From contig CAVZUA010000008.1 in the NCBI GenBank assembly GCA_963778385.1, positions 468,000-531,999 on the forward strand: a stretch of 64,000 bases of DNA, in the 5' to 3' direction. The notes beneath the pieces were generated by a model that was not told where the DNA came from, made no database searches, and saw only the letters and a list, made by a program, of their open reading frames with translations. A program made the position numbers and the translations under genes. Source of the stretch: DATARH01 sp963778385. Its GTDB lineage: Bacteria > Pseudomonadota > Alphaproteobacteria > ATCC43930 > CGMCC-115725. Shown here one piece after another: positions 17,845 to 25,965 of the stretch; positions within the stretch are counted from its first letter, which is position 1; each line of letters starts with the position of its first letter.

Positions 17845-17988
17845 ATGACCAAGATCGATGTTTCAGAGATCGAAACCCCCAATAAAGGGGTTGACCACAG
17901 CGGACGGTGGGTTCTGCTTAGCGGTGTCGGATTTGTTCTGTTCGTGGGTGGTGTGTTGCTGATGTTCCGGTGGCTGGGCTTGAAATAG
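17845..17988 (+). CDS. Small single-helix membrane protein
   Basis: 47 residues: MTKIDVSEIETPNKGVDHSG then the helix WVLLSGVGFVLFVGGVLLMF. GAGG upstream. Last clearly alphaproteobacterial gene before the phage part; the minus-strand phage gene's frame runs into it. Confidence 0.55.
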   Translation: MTKIDVSEIETPNKGVDHSGRWVLLSGVGFVLFVGGVLLMFRWLGLK

Positions 17989-18268
17989 CCGGATTGTCAT
18001 TCGGTCTAATTTCCTTCCAAAAGATCGCGCCCCACGGAAAGCCGCGGTGCTCGGCGTCGTCGCATTTGCTGAGCAGCGCATAGAGGTCTTTGGTCGGGAT
18101 GCCAGTAAGCAGGTGGCCGAGACGCGCATGCGTGAACGGGCGGTAGCCATCCTTGATGCGAGACGGGTTCAGGTGCGAAAGGATCGTGTCGTAAATCTCG
18201 CCGCGCTCGGTGTGGCGAGTCGGTTTGACATGCCGCACCGTTGCTATGATTTTGCCGATGCGCTCCAT
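17918..18268 (-). CDS. Phage hypothetical protein
   Basis: 116 residues starting MERIGKIIATVRHV. The core (DTILSHLNPSRIKDGYRPFT, ARLGHLLTGIPTKDLYALLS, FPWGAIFWKEIRP) looks conserved and well folded. The last 20 or so residues (SSPATGTSATHH) overlap the host-type gene antisense and are probably not native. The true end or a recombination junction is therefore near 17,990-18,005. Starts two bases after the TGA of the next gene. Confidence 0.6.
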   Translation of the reverse strand: MERIGKIIATVRHVKPTRHTERGEIYDTILSHLNPSRIKDGYRPFTHARLGHLLTGIPTKDLYALLSKCDDAEHRGFPWGAIFWKEIRPNDNPAISSPATGTSATHHPRTEQIRHR

Positions 18269-18270
18269 AA

Positions 18271-18624
18271 TCACGATCGGCGCTGCTCCCCATCCATGAG
18301 CATCCCGAATTTCTTGAGAAGCATGATCTGCTCCTGGCCCAGTTCGCACGCGCGCTCAAGCTTCTTCCAGGTGTAGTACTCGTCCTCGGATTTAGCCTTC
18401 GCCTCCGCGGCCGATACCGACATGCCGTGGTCGATGTAGGTCTGAACCTTCCGCCGGTGCGTTTGCTCGGCCGTCATCGTCGGCCCGACGAGATACGCCA
18501 GCGCCGACACGATCGTCTCCGCCGATAGAAACAAATCGTGCGGATTGCGGGGCTCGCTCCATCCCTTCGCCCGAGCGACTTCAGCGAGGATGATCTTTGC
18601 TGTCTCTTCAGCTTCGGGGTTCAT
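18271..18624 (-). CDS. Phage hypothetical protein
   Basis: 117 residues, helical: MNPEAEETAKIILAEVARAK, SAETIVSALAYLV, KKLERACELGQEQIMLL. Its ATG overlaps the TGA of the nuclease gene (ATGA). In the same minus-strand run as the recombination genes, so a role in DNA metabolism is possible but not shown. Confidence 0.6.
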   Translation of the reverse strand: MNPEAEETAKIILAEVARAKGWSEPRNPHDLFLSAETIVSALAYLVGPTMTAEQTHRRKVQTYIDHGMSVSAAEAKAKSEDEYYTWKKLERACELGQEQIMLLKKFGMLMDGEQRRS

Positions 18625-19472
18625 GCGGCCTTGCGGAACGTATCCGTCTCTTTATTCCACTCGTAAAGCGCTTTGGCGTGAAGGAAGGCGTCGTAGTCGC
18701 GCTGCATATGGCTCGGGTCGTCGTCGAGGAATTTGGCCTCGAATACCTGGTACGGCGCCGGCGTGAACGAGCCCTGCCCTTTGCGCGCACGATTGGCGTT
18801 CTTCTTTGCCATGCGTTCGGCGTACTCAGCTTCGGTCTCCTTCGCCAAACGGATCAGCCATCGACCGTGATACTTCCGGCCGCTCTCCTCCTCATCGGCG
18901 CGGACATAGGCGGCGGTCTGCATCCCGTAGGTGTTGTAGAGTCCGTTCGATGTTTTGATGTCGATGAGACATAGCTTGCCATTGACCTTCGCCTCGATGT
19001 CCATCTTGCCGATGAAGTCGTACTTCTTGGAATATACGACGCGCTCCGATGACAGGAATTTGACTTTGTGCTCGGTCGCCCAGTCGAGGAAGGCGGTGAC
19101 GCCGATCTGCGCCTCTCGGCTCTCCGGCATCTCGGGCACTTTTCGGTACTGGGGCGCAGCGGTGAGGCTATCGATATATTTCTCGACCCAGCCGTGCACC
19201 TCGTCGCCGATCGCCGCCGCGGCTTGCTTGCGCTCCTCATGGAGGTTGCAGCCCTCGTAGATGTTGGCTTCGGTGATCTCGGGAAGAGATAGCAGGTAGT
19301 CGCGGTACAGCTCGGTCGCCCAAATGATGAGCGCGCGGCTTTTATCGACGATGCCTAGATACGTGGTGACACCTGTTTTGATCTTGCCGTTGACGTAATA
19401 GCGGTGAATGCCGGGATAGAACTTTCCTTTGACTTTTCCTTTGTAGAGCTCGAACTCGATGAATTCGCTCAT
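18621..19472 (-). CDS. PD-(D/E)XK nuclease
   Basis: 283 residues. GDEVHGWVEKYID (about 88-100), FIGKMDIEAKVNGKLCLIDI with K-T-S-N after it (the D-x-E...D-x-K catalytic core, about 153-176), then YGMQTAAYV, the QxxxY-type motif. This is the Cas4/RecB/YqaJ-like fold. Beside a putative annealing protein it probably acts as the exonuclease of a phage recombination pair. Coupled to both neighbours by four-base overlaps. Confidence 0.8.
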   Translation of the reverse strand: MSEFIEFELYKGKVKGKFYPGIHRYYVNGKIKTGVTTYLGIVDKSRALIIWATELYRDYLLSLPEITEANIYEGCNLHEERKQAAAAIGDEVHGWVEKYIDSLTAAPQYRKVPEMPESREAQIGVTAFLDWATEHKVKFLSSERVVYSKKYDFIGKMDIEAKVNGKLCLIDIKTSNGLYNTYGMQTAAYVRADEEESGRKYHGRWLIRLAKETEAEYAERMAKKNANRARKGQGSFTPAPYQVFEAKFLDDDPSHMQRDYDAFLHAKALYEWNKETDTFRKAA

Positions 19473-19624
19473 ACAAGTTTGTGAAATATGACAGCGAACA
19501 CACCTATGGCTGCGACAAAAGATACGGCGGCGGCAACCAAATCTGCATGACCAGTCGTTATCTCATAGTAATTTCCGGCCGCATAAATGCCGACAGCCAA
19601 AACCGCCAGTGATAGCTCTTCCAT
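19469..19624 (-). CDS. Small two-helix membrane protein
   Basis: 51 residues: MEELSLAVLAVGIYAAGNYY, a short polar loop, then ADLVAAAVSFVAAIGVFAVI. Begins one base after the TAG of the upstream gene and overlaps the nuclease start by four bases. Too short for most gene finders; coupling supports it. Function unknown. Confidence 0.6.
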   Translation of the reverse strand: MEELSLAVLAVGIYAAGNYYEITTGHADLVAAAVSFVAAIGVFAVIFHKLV

Positions 19625-19625
19625 A

Positions 19626-20288
19626 CTATTTTTTGAGTGGCTTCACCTCCTTCTGGCATTCGCGACACAGAGGCTTACCGTACATTTTTGTCGAATAATC
19701 GTGCTCTTGCTTCGTAAGCTCGTTTCCGCAGCCGCTCTTACGCGCCCCGTGGCACTCGTAGGTCTGGATGTCGATCACCTTTTCGCCGGTGGCTGCTCGG
19801 GTCTCCGACGCGCGCGGTTCATCGGCGGTACCGTCAACGCGGCGCATTTCTTCCGACGGCGTGGTCTCGTATCCGGCGAGTTTCATCACCCAGCCGATGA
19901 TGTTGCGGTACGCTTTGCCGATCGCGCGCGTCTGCGCCATCGAGAGCACCGCGTACTCGTCGAAGCTCTTTTTCTTCGTTTCCTTATTAGAGCAGACAGC
20001 AAATCCGCGGCTTATGATGTTGCCAGTTCTTAGGTCAACGATCTCTACTTCGGCCCGCCACTTCACTTCCTTGTCGTTGGAAAGATTTTCGATGGCTACC
20101 ACGCGCGGGTACGTCCCCAATAAGCCGCCAGCGAATTGCCATCCCTCTACGTGGACGTAATTTTTGTTTGGAATCGGCGTGAATAATCCCTGGTCAACGA
20201 TGTGCTTCTTGAGCACTTTAGCCATGCTGACCATTTGGAGCGGTTGCGCGAGTTGGTAGCCGCCCTTCTTGATTACGATGTTGCTCAT
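19626..20288 (-). CDS. Putative phage single-strand annealing protein with zinc ribbon
   Basis: 220 residues. The N-terminal domain has KNYVHVEGWQFAGGLLGTYP, KWRAEVEIVDLRTGNIISRG, and YAVLSMAQTRAIGKAYRNII with GWVMKLAGYE. The TRAIGKAYR and AGYE motif recalls ERF/RecT-like recombination proteins. A C-terminal C-x4-C...C-x2-C set (HGARKSGCGNEL, PLCREC) suggests a zinc ribbon. Next to a PD-(D/E)XK nuclease, so a recombination pair is likely. The family assignment is inference. Confidence 0.55.
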   Translation of the reverse strand: MSNIVIKKGGYQLAQPLQMVSMAKVLKKHIVDQGLFTPIPNKNYVHVEGWQFAGGLLGTYPRVVAIENLSNDKEVKWRAEVEIVDLRTGNIISRGFAVCSNKETKKKSFDEYAVLSMAQTRAIGKAYRNIIGWVMKLAGYETTPSEEMRRVDGTADEPRASETRAATGEKVIDIQTYECHGARKSGCGNELTKQEHDYSTKMYGKPLCRECQKEVKPLKK

Positions 20289-20488
20289 ATAAGGTTTGCA
20301 TCTAACTGCCAGCGAATAATGACGGCGAGCTTCACGATGACGTAGATGCCGCCGATGACTGCGATGAGAAACGGTACTGCCTGTGTCCAGCAGCTCCAGT
20401 CACATTTGCGGTAGTCGGCTTCCATTTCCGTGACGCCGATGTCTACCACTTCGTGGATTTCTGATCCAACAATGTTATTGATTTGCAT
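20285..20488 (-). CDS. Small membrane protein
   Basis: 67 residues: polar N-terminus with MEADYRKCDWSCW, then AVPFLIAVIGGIYVIVKLAV. Its TGA overlaps the next ATG. Probably the first gene of the minus-strand unit that runs to about 18.0 kb. Confidence 0.6.
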   Translation of the reverse strand: MQINNIVGSEIHEVVDIGVTEMEADYRKCDWSCWTQAVPFLIAVIGGIYVIVKLAVIIRWQLDANLI

Positions 20489-21205
20489 ATTTTGATTAAG
20501 TCCCTGTCACCTCCCACACACACGCGGGCATGTGAGAGGTGGCAAGGCGCGTGTTTAGTAATTTCTTTTAATGTGTGATGCGCTGGGAGGGAGAGGGACT
20601 AACTGACTTGCGCGCAAGTACTTGTTTCGCCGCCCCGTGTTGCTTCCGTTTCAGAGCACAGAGCCGCTTTGTTTCTCCCCCTCCAAACGCACCACGTTCT
20701 GCAACAAGACGCATACCGCTGCTTGCGGGCATGCTTGTTCGCTATGACGATGTGGGCAGGGAGAGAGAAAAGATTACGAGGTCTTTTAATCGGGGCGACC
20801 GCTACCTCTGATTTATCGGCGTGCGACGCCAGCTCTTCTCCCCCTCTCTACCTACATCGTTGTTGTGAGCGCTTGGGGTCGCACAATTTCCGGGCTTTCC
20901 ATCCGGCGTTGGCTGCTGAATTGCTGTCGGGAGTGCATCCCCGATATCAATACGAAGTCCGAGTGCTAACAGACAGGTCGCACTACGCCCCATTTGTTTT
21001 GTACTGATTGCCACCAGTACGCTTGCAAGCTTTTGCACTCCATAATCTTGAGCATATCGCTTATTGCGCTTCCCCCAATTACTCACAACGGTTTTTCAAA
21101 GATCGGAGGATGAAAGGAGGCGGCAGCTTGGTCGAACGCTGTATCAGTTCAGCGGGGCTTTCGCCTCCTTCATCTCTACCCAGGATAGTAAATCCTACGA
21201 AGCCG
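20489..21205. other. Non-coding region with dyads, possible origin or promoter
   Basis: No supported gene. It contains a CACCTCCCACACACAC / GTGAGAGGTGG dyad near 20,508-20,545, the perfect palindrome CTTGCGCGCAAG at 20607-20618, and an inverted repeat pairing 20748-20767 with 20841-20859. It is upstream of the recombination genes on the minus strand. Promoter, origin or structured RNA are all possible. Confidence 0.45.
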
Positions 21206-21367
21206 TCAAGCAGACGAAGTGGATAACTTATGGCCAGCTTTTCTGTGGCGCTTTAAAGCCATTTGTCGCATATGTTCTGCACGTTGTTTCCTCGTTGTTT
21301 TCTTCCAGCGTGCGCCGCCACCTTTCTTGCCGAGCTTGGAAAAGTATTCCGAGATTTCTGATTTCAC
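21206..21367 (-). CDS. Small basic KGG-type protein
   Basis: 53 residues from a GTG: VKSEISEYFSKLGKKGGG, ARWKKTTRKQRAEHMRQM, then a basic tail. The GKKGG..RW..M pattern is seen in short phage and plasmid proteins thought to bind nucleic acid. No clear ribosome site, so the start is uncertain. Confidence 0.5.
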   Translation of the reverse strand: MKSEISEYFSKLGKKGGGARWKKTTRKQRAEHMRQMALKRHRKAGHKLSTSSA

Positions 21368-21424
21368 GCCATCATAATAACATGCAAACCGGCATAGCAC
21401 GTCGCTATCCACATATCACAAGGG

Positions 21425-21685
21425 ATGATGATGGGCGAGTTTATGTCGTTGGCACTGCAAGCCGTGATCGTTGTCGAGTCTATCTTCGCTGGGATGTTTT
21501 GGTTGGCATCTGCGCGGGGAGTAGTCAGCGCTCTCCCGTGGCGTCCCGCGCAATATGTGTCGGAGAGCGAGCGCGCTGGCCATCAAGCGAAATGGAATGG
21601 CCGTGCCGCGCTCTGCGCTGCCGTAGCGGCGATTTTTCAGGGGATACTCGTCGTCTACGAGCACTGGCCACAGGTTCCGCACTAA
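21425..21685 (+). CDS. Small two-helix membrane protein
   Basis: Up to 86 residues: MSLALQAVIVVESIFAGMFW and LCAAVAAIFQGILVVYEHW flank a polar loop. AAGGG precedes the first ATG. It looks alphaproteobacterial and opens a host-like block inside the phage part. Confidence 0.55.
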   Translation: MMMGEFMSLALQAVIVVESIFAGMFWLASARGVVSALPWRPAQYVSESERAGHQAKWNGRAALCAAVAAIFQGILVVYEHWPQVPH

Positions 21686-21710
21686 CCCAAACGCATTTCC
21701 TCCAGGACAT

Positions 21711-21727
21711 CGGCAGTTCCACCAACG
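21711..21727 (-). repeat. Dispersed 14-mer CGTTGGTGGAACTG, copy 1
   Basis: Plus-strand CGGCAGTTCCACCAACG. The same 17 bases occur at 24698-24714; the 14-base core is also exact at 38644-38657 and 60044-60057. This copy is intergenic. Confidence 0.7.
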
Positions 21728-21836
21728 GCCTCTCTGCGCATTAACCCGCTTTCGATTTGGAGATTGCGCCCCCTCCTTGCAACACTCCCGCCAAACTCGC
21801 GTTACGCGGGATACGAGCCGAAAACGAGGAGGATTT

Positions 21837-22025
21837 ATGGAATTGCTCCGCGGGGTCGGACAACCTCGATCTCTAGAACAGGCATTGGCGGATCTGATCG
21901 CGCAGGCACATCGTATCCCCTCAGAGAGGCCCAGTCGGTTGCGGCTCGAACAGATGATCGCAACTCTGACAACAGAGATCGCGATCCGGTGTGAACGGCA
22001 CTTCGGGGTGCGAACAATTGGCTGA
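21837..22025 (+). CDS. Small hypothetical protein
   Basis: 62 residues: MELLRGVGQPRSLEQALADL, then SRLRLEQMIATLTTEIAI. GAGGAGG lies 5 bases upstream. Helical; alphaproteobacterial in style. Function unknown. Confidence 0.55.
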   Translation: MELLRGVGQPRSLEQALADLIAQAHRIPSERPSRLRLEQMIATLTTEIAIRCERHFGVRTIG

Positions 22026-22102
22026 AGAGCGGAAAGCGACGCTGACTGCTTCCCTATCACCTCGTCTGATTTGCGGTCAGCCGCCGCCGCGTCACCCGGC
22101 CG

Positions 22103-22453
22103 CTACTTCGAGAATTTCGACGGAGCCTCAGGCGGATAGAAAGGAGCCTTAGAAGGCGTATCTATTGGGCCTTGCATCGGCGAAGCCTGGTTCGGCGAAG
22201 CTTGGTTCGGAGACGGCACATACGTTGGGACTGTGGAGGGCGGCAGTGTAATGGGGGCAGCCGATACCGGCTGTGCAGTCTGTGCCTGGCCTCCGAATAG
22301 CTCAGACAGGGATGTCTTGATCGCCGTGATATTGGCGAGCAAAGTTGCCGCTCCGCCGATAATCGCGACCGCTACAAGGATCACATTCTGAGCGCGCTTG
22401 TACCAAGGTACAAGCTCCGAGCGCCTTAGCCGTCTTTGCTGAGTAGCGGGCAT
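22103..22453 (-). CDS. Membrane protein with proline-rich tail
   Basis: 116 residues: basic N-terminus (QQRRLRRSELVPWYKR), helix NVILVAVAIIGGAATLLANI, then a Pro/Gln/Ser-rich tail with tandem ASPNQ units. GGAGGGG precedes the ATG. Topology suggests a single-pass anchor with an extracytoplasmic or disordered tail. Function unknown. Confidence 0.6.
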   Translation of the reverse strand: MPATQQRRLRRSELVPWYKRAQNVILVAVAIIGGAATLLANITAIKTSLSELFGGQAQTAQPVSAAPITLPPSTVPTYVPSPNQASPNQASPMQGPIDTPSKAPFYPPEAPSKFSK

Positions 22454-22622
22454 CACTCCCCTCCATCATTGCGCCTTCCCTTCCCAAGACCGGTACCGGC
22501 GCTTGCCGCGTCGTTCAGTTCAACGTCGTTCGTCTGCCATCTTTTGTCTTCCGGAGTGCGGGCTGCAAGAATTTATGCACGGGAACTCAGCTATGCCACG
22601 CGCAATTCCCACCAACGGGACG

Positions 22623-23558
22623 CTAGTACGGGTCCGCTGGCGGCGCACTCCAATTGGCCGCGCCCTTCGTGTCCGGTCGACGGCGCTCGCGGCGTTCCCG
22701 CGCTTCCCGTGCCCGGCGGGCGATGCGGATTTTCTCTTTCAAAAGATAATTACGGGTGCGGTCGTTGATGCTGCGCGGGTCGGCATAGGATTGCGGCGCG
22801 GTCGGCCGGAGCGACATCGCGGCAGAGACGAAATCATTGAAGTCCATCGTGTTGCGAGTTTTCCCTGCGTACAGCGCAAGCGTCTCGGCGTCGTCAAACG
22901 TCGCAGCACTCGGCACGGTCTCTGCCAGCAACACGAGCTGGCGCAATCGCGGCGGCAATTCCTCGAGAAAGTTCACTCCTGCAATGAGACGGTTCTGGTG
23001 CAGAAGATCTGCGTGCGGCTCGCGGGCATAGAAGCCGAAATCCGGCACCACGAGCTGTCCCTTGAATTGCGTCATGAGCAGCAAGCCGATCGCGAGCGCG
23101 TCGAACGTACCCAGCTCTGCGCGGTTCACTCTGGCGAGGATGGTCGACCGCGGATTGAAAGAAAAGTTGGTCGGGCTGCACAGCATCCGCTTGAGGATCG
23201 GCGAACGGAGGATGCGCTGGACCTTCCCGTAGGCCCAGACCTGGCCGGTGGAAGACTTGTTATCCGGCGGCGGTATCAGCTTCTCCAGCGACTTGGGCGA
23301 GCCCTGTAGGGCGTCGGCAATAAAATCGAGGCCGGTATCTTTGGTAAGCGTGCTCTCTCCGCGAGAGAAAAGGGCATCGAGCGTGTCTATAAAATCGCAC
23401 GTCTTGCGGTAACCGAGATCCTTGAGCGGGTTGAAGCCGTGGATCTTCGGATCGAAAACCCGTGCTCGATCGGCGGCGCGTACCTCGTCTTCAATAACTA
23501 AACAGCCGCCCGCTGGAAGCTCGATCTGCCTTTTGATGCCTATATGGATCTGGTTCAT
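22623..23558 (-). CDS. Possible divergent TraG/VirD4-like ATPase relative
   Basis: 311 residues from MNQIHIGIKRQIELPAGG. The order GGCLVIEDEVRAADRARVFD - FNPLKDLGYRK - STILARVNRAELGTFDALAI - GQLVVPDFGFYARE - RLIAGVNFLEELPPRLRQL resembles the middle and end of coupling-protein ATPases (fNPL motif, Walker B-like strand, sensor region). No Walker A motif is visible, so ATP hydrolysis is doubtful. It could be a pseudo-ATPase or an unrelated protein. The basic tail (RRAREARERRERRRPD) may bind nucleic acid. Upstream in-frame sequence to 23786 looks non-coding. Confidence 0.4.
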   Translation of the reverse strand: MNQIHIGIKRQIELPAGGCLVIEDEVRAADRARVFDPKIHGFNPLKDLGYRKTCDFIDTLDALFSRGESTLTKDTGLDFIADALQGSPKSLEKLIPPPDNKSSTGQVWAYGKVQRILRSPILKRMLCSPTNFSFNPRSTILARVNRAELGTFDALAIGLLLMTQFKGQLVVPDFGFYAREPHADLLHQNRLIAGVNFLEELPPRLRQLVLLAETVPSAATFDDAETLALYAGKTRNTMDFNDFVSAAMSLRPTAPQSYADPRSINDRTRNYLLKEKIRIARRAREARERRERRRPDTKGAANWSAPPADPY

Positions 23559-23646
23559 GGGCGAGCAACGCGGCGAGTAGAGCCCGGCCGTACAGGATGT
23601 GCTTGCGGCTATGCCCGCCGCGAAAAAGGAGCTACCTGCACCTATT

Positions 23647-23874
23647 CTACCGCGCCCGCCAGCCACCGCGCCTAGCAGGTGCCGGTCTTGGTTCGATGTG
23701 CTTTTCTGGCGGCTTCTCCTCACCAACGTTCTTGCCGTCGCGATGGACGGGGCATCTTCTGTCGCAATAAAAAAGCGGCTCGCCATGCTTGGTGCCGAGC
23801 CCGTGCCGATTGAGCATGGGAGAACAAATGCATCCTACCGCGATGGCGGCGTCGCTGCCGGGTTCTAGGTTCAT
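23647..23874 (-). CDS. Small Cys-rich protein
   Basis: 75 residues: MNLEPGSDAAIAVGCICSPM then FYCDRRCPVHRDG. The NxxPGSDxAxxxGCxC...CPxH pattern occurs in short phage and alphaproteobacterial proteins and suggests a zinc site. Function unknown. Confidence 0.6.
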   Translation of the reverse strand: MNLEPGSDAAIAVGCICSPMLNRHGLGTKHGEPLFYCDRRCPVHRDGKNVGEEKPPEKHIEPRPAPARRGGWRAR

Positions 23875-24009
23875 GTGGCTAATCAATCTCGGGACAACTG
23901 TGCCCGGCCGCACCATCCTCCCGCAGCTCGTCCGCGTAAAGGCCCAGCGCCTTGGGTGCTTTCAGCCTTGACGATCCGTTCTATCGCGTCGGCGTTGGTG
24001 GAAGTGCGG

Positions 24010-24243
24010 CTACCACTTCTCCCACCACCACCAGTCTGGATGGTCGCTGCGCAGCTTGCGCACCTGCCTTGGCGGCAATCCCGCGATCGCAACCCCGAAC
24101 TTGATGCATGCGGGCTTGTAGTCTTTTTCGCATAGGCCATGGAGCTGCGTTAGCGCTTGCTCGATGTTTACCCTGCTTTGGGCCGCTGCTGGCGTGGCGA
24201 GCGCGAGCACGACGGCGCCGATGATTATCAGAACACGGACCAT
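24010..24243 (-). CDS. Small secreted protein
   Basis: 77 residues with a clean signal peptide (VLIIIGAVVLALATPAAAQS). Mature part: LTQLHGLCEKDYKPACIKFG and a Trp-rich end. Two cysteines could form a disulfide. Periplasmic, alphaproteobacterial in style. Function unknown. Confidence 0.65.
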   Translation of the reverse strand: MVRVLIIIGAVVLALATPAAAQSRVNIEQALTQLHGLCEKDYKPACIKFGVAIAGLPPRQVRKLRSDHPDWWWWEKW

Positions 24244-24401
24244 CGGGGGCTTCCTCGTAGCCGATCGGCGCGGAAAAAAGCCAGCGACCGAGGGACATGG
24301 TCACTGGCTAGAGTAGGTGGAAATCTTGCCACAGCAGCGGATGGAGTTGTAGCATGAGGTGGGTTGCTGGGGCAATGAACGGGCGGTGCTTATCTCACCT
24401 G

Positions 24402-24572
24402 TCATTTTGCGGTTTTGACGTTTGTCTTGTCAGAAGCAGCTGCCGAATGGGCATAGCCGTCTGCCAAATCGAGCAAACGCTGGCGGCCGCTCGACGAACG
24501 AGATTTCTTTGCAAGTTCGCGCATCTCCTGTTCCCGGTCTTTGAAATGCTGTTTCACATCTTCGACAGCCAT
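24402..24572 (-). CDS. Small helical protein
   Basis: 56 residues: MAVEDVKQHFKDREQEMREL, AKKSRSSSGRQRLLDLADGY, then an Ala/Lys tail. AGGAG precedes the ATG. The pattern matches a common short Rhizobiales family as I recall it (EDVKQYF..R..EARELA). Function unknown. Confidence 0.6.
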   Translation of the reverse strand: MAVEDVKQHFKDREQEMRELAKKSRSSSGRQRLLDLADGYAHSAAASDKTNVKTAK

Positions 24573-24670
24573 GCCACTGCTCCTGAATAACGGGGGCTAC
24601 AGCCCCAACGAGTGAGCAGAGCGTTCGTTCCATTTCCTATGTTCACCTTTAGGTTATTTCTTGAAATTGG

Positions 24671-24883
24671 TCATGCGCTATTAGCCTCCGGCTCCTTCGG
24701 CAGTTCCACCAACGCCGCCCTCCTGCTTTTGACGCTCGCCCTGTTCGCCTTCTTTGCGCGTGCTCTTCGTTGTTCGGCTGTACCGGACAATGCGTTCGCC
24801 CGTGCTCGCGCGGAACGTTGCTCGGGGGATAGTCCGGCCCATGATTTCTTGCCGCCTTTGCTGCCTGCTTCTTTGGTGTCCAT
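24671..24883 (-). CDS. Small basic KGG-type protein
   Basis: 70 residues: MDTKEAGSKGGKKSWAGLSP, EQRSARARANALSG, then a basic region ending VELPKEPEANSA. The VELP codons are one of the exact 14-mer repeats. Possibly nucleic-acid binding. Confidence 0.55.
   Translation of the reverse strand: MDTKEAGSKGGKKSWAGLSPEQRSARARANALSGTAEQRRARAKKANRASVKSRRAALVELPKEPEANSA
24698..24714 (-). repeat. Dispersed 14-mer, copy 2
   Basis: Identical over 17 bases to the copy at 21711-21727. The two direct copies bracket about 3 kb of mostly host-like genes. This copy lies in the last 15 codons of the KGG-type gene. Confidence 0.7.
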
Positions 24884-24886
24884 ACG

Positions 24887-25102
24887 TTAGAGATCGTCTA
24901 GCTCGTAAATGCCATCAGCGCACAGTTTCAGGGGCGCGGCGGCCGACAGATGAACTACCTGGCCCTCTTCTGTTTCGATGTAGGAATACATGCTGTCGAT
25001 ATGATGAAAGGTGCAAGTCTGCGTCTTTGTCTCGATATGTTGTCCGGCGATGTCCAAGCGAATTTTGGATTTCATCGGTATCTCGTATAGTTTCATACTC
25101 AT
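24887..25102 (-). CDS. Phage hypothetical protein
   Basis: 71 residues: MSMKLYEIPMKSKIRLDIAG, FHHIDSMYSYIETEEGQVVH, and an end AAPLKLCADGIYELDDL. Beta-rich. The start overlaps the stop of the upstream gene (ATGA). No function assigned. Confidence 0.6.
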   Translation of the reverse strand: MSMKLYEIPMKSKIRLDIAGQHIETKTQTCTFHHIDSMYSYIETEEGQVVHLSAAAPLKLCADGIYELDDL

Positions 25103-25386
25103 CCAAAGAATGTTATTTCGACCTTCTGAATACGGTCGTCCTTGTAATGTGCGACGACTGGGTAGCTCCCGTCGCCATATCCAGTCGAAACTGCGACCCC
25201 TGTTCCGGCTATCCCCGATACTAATACCTCACCGCCCATATCGTCGGCGAGCGTCGCCTGGCAACTCTCATCGTAATGACCATCCTTGTCACCATACTCT
25301 CCATGCTTCCAATCGCGCAGATAGCAGGGGTCAACAATAATAAGCTGCCCGCTGTCTACTCCGCACACTCCAATGATCTTTTTCAT
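25099..25386 (-). CDS. Phage protein resembling DUF4241
   Basis: 95 residues from MKKIIGVCGVDSGQLIIVD followed by PCYLRDW; later GGEVLVSGIAGTGVAVSTGY and GDGSYPVVAHYKDDRI. This VDSGQ...DPCY plus GDGxYPV pattern is typical of a widespread family of unknown function. Coupled to the next gene by ATGA. Confidence 0.65.
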   Translation of the reverse strand: MKKIIGVCGVDSGQLIIVDPCYLRDWKHGEYGDKDGHYDESCQATLADDMGGEVLVSGIAGTGVAVSTGYGDGSYPVVAHYKDDRIQKVEITFFG

Positions 25387-25564
25387 ACTCGTTTTTTGTG
25401 AATTGATAATCGTCTCCACGCGCCAGAGGCGCGAGCGAAGCGAGCGCCGATGACTGCATGTCGTTGATCGGATCAGAAGGCAAACTCGCTACTGCGAGTG
25501 CAGCCGCCCTGAGACGATTAGCGACATTCCATGCCTGGGCTCCGGCCAAAGCCGAAGCCACAGG

Positions 25565-25744
25565 CTACACAAGCACCAGTTCCGTCAATCGGCTCAAAAC
25601 ATCTTTGATACCGTTGCTACTGGCTTTGGTCAGACGCATCTCGTTCCCGCATCGAGGACAGTTTGGATTCCCATTTCCAACGATGTCATCGTACGAGCGA
25701 AACAACGCGACCGAGTTTTGTACGCAAACCCACAGTCGTTCCAT
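25565..25744 (-). CDS. Small Cys-motif protein
   Basis: 59 residues: MERLWVCVQNSVALFRSYDD, then NPNCPRCGNEMRL. Only one C-x2-C pair is visible, so any zinc site is incomplete or shared in a dimer. First gene of the short minus-strand unit that ends at 24.4-24.9 kb. Confidence 0.5.
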   Translation of the reverse strand: MERLWVCVQNSVALFRSYDDIVGNGNPNCPRCGNEMRLTKASSNGIKDVLSRLTELVLV

Positions 25745-25965
25745 ACGTTTCAAGTTACTCTGTTAATGTCTATCACCATGTTACAGCAAAGCGCTTTGTA
25801 GTCAATTGACATACCCTGTGGATACATTGTGTATCGTTGTTTCAACCACGATGCCAAACACTTTAAGCACAGTGTCAAGTCCTGCCGCTTTTTCCATTCA
25901 AAGGGTGCCTCCATTTTTTATCTTCACCACAAGAGGTGTCCTGCGGAGGCAGGCACTGAGGAACT

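Noticed and set aside
15086..18000. tRNA-Lys as a proven attachment site
   Set aside because: No copy of the tRNA 3' end was found at the phage boundary or elsewhere in the window.
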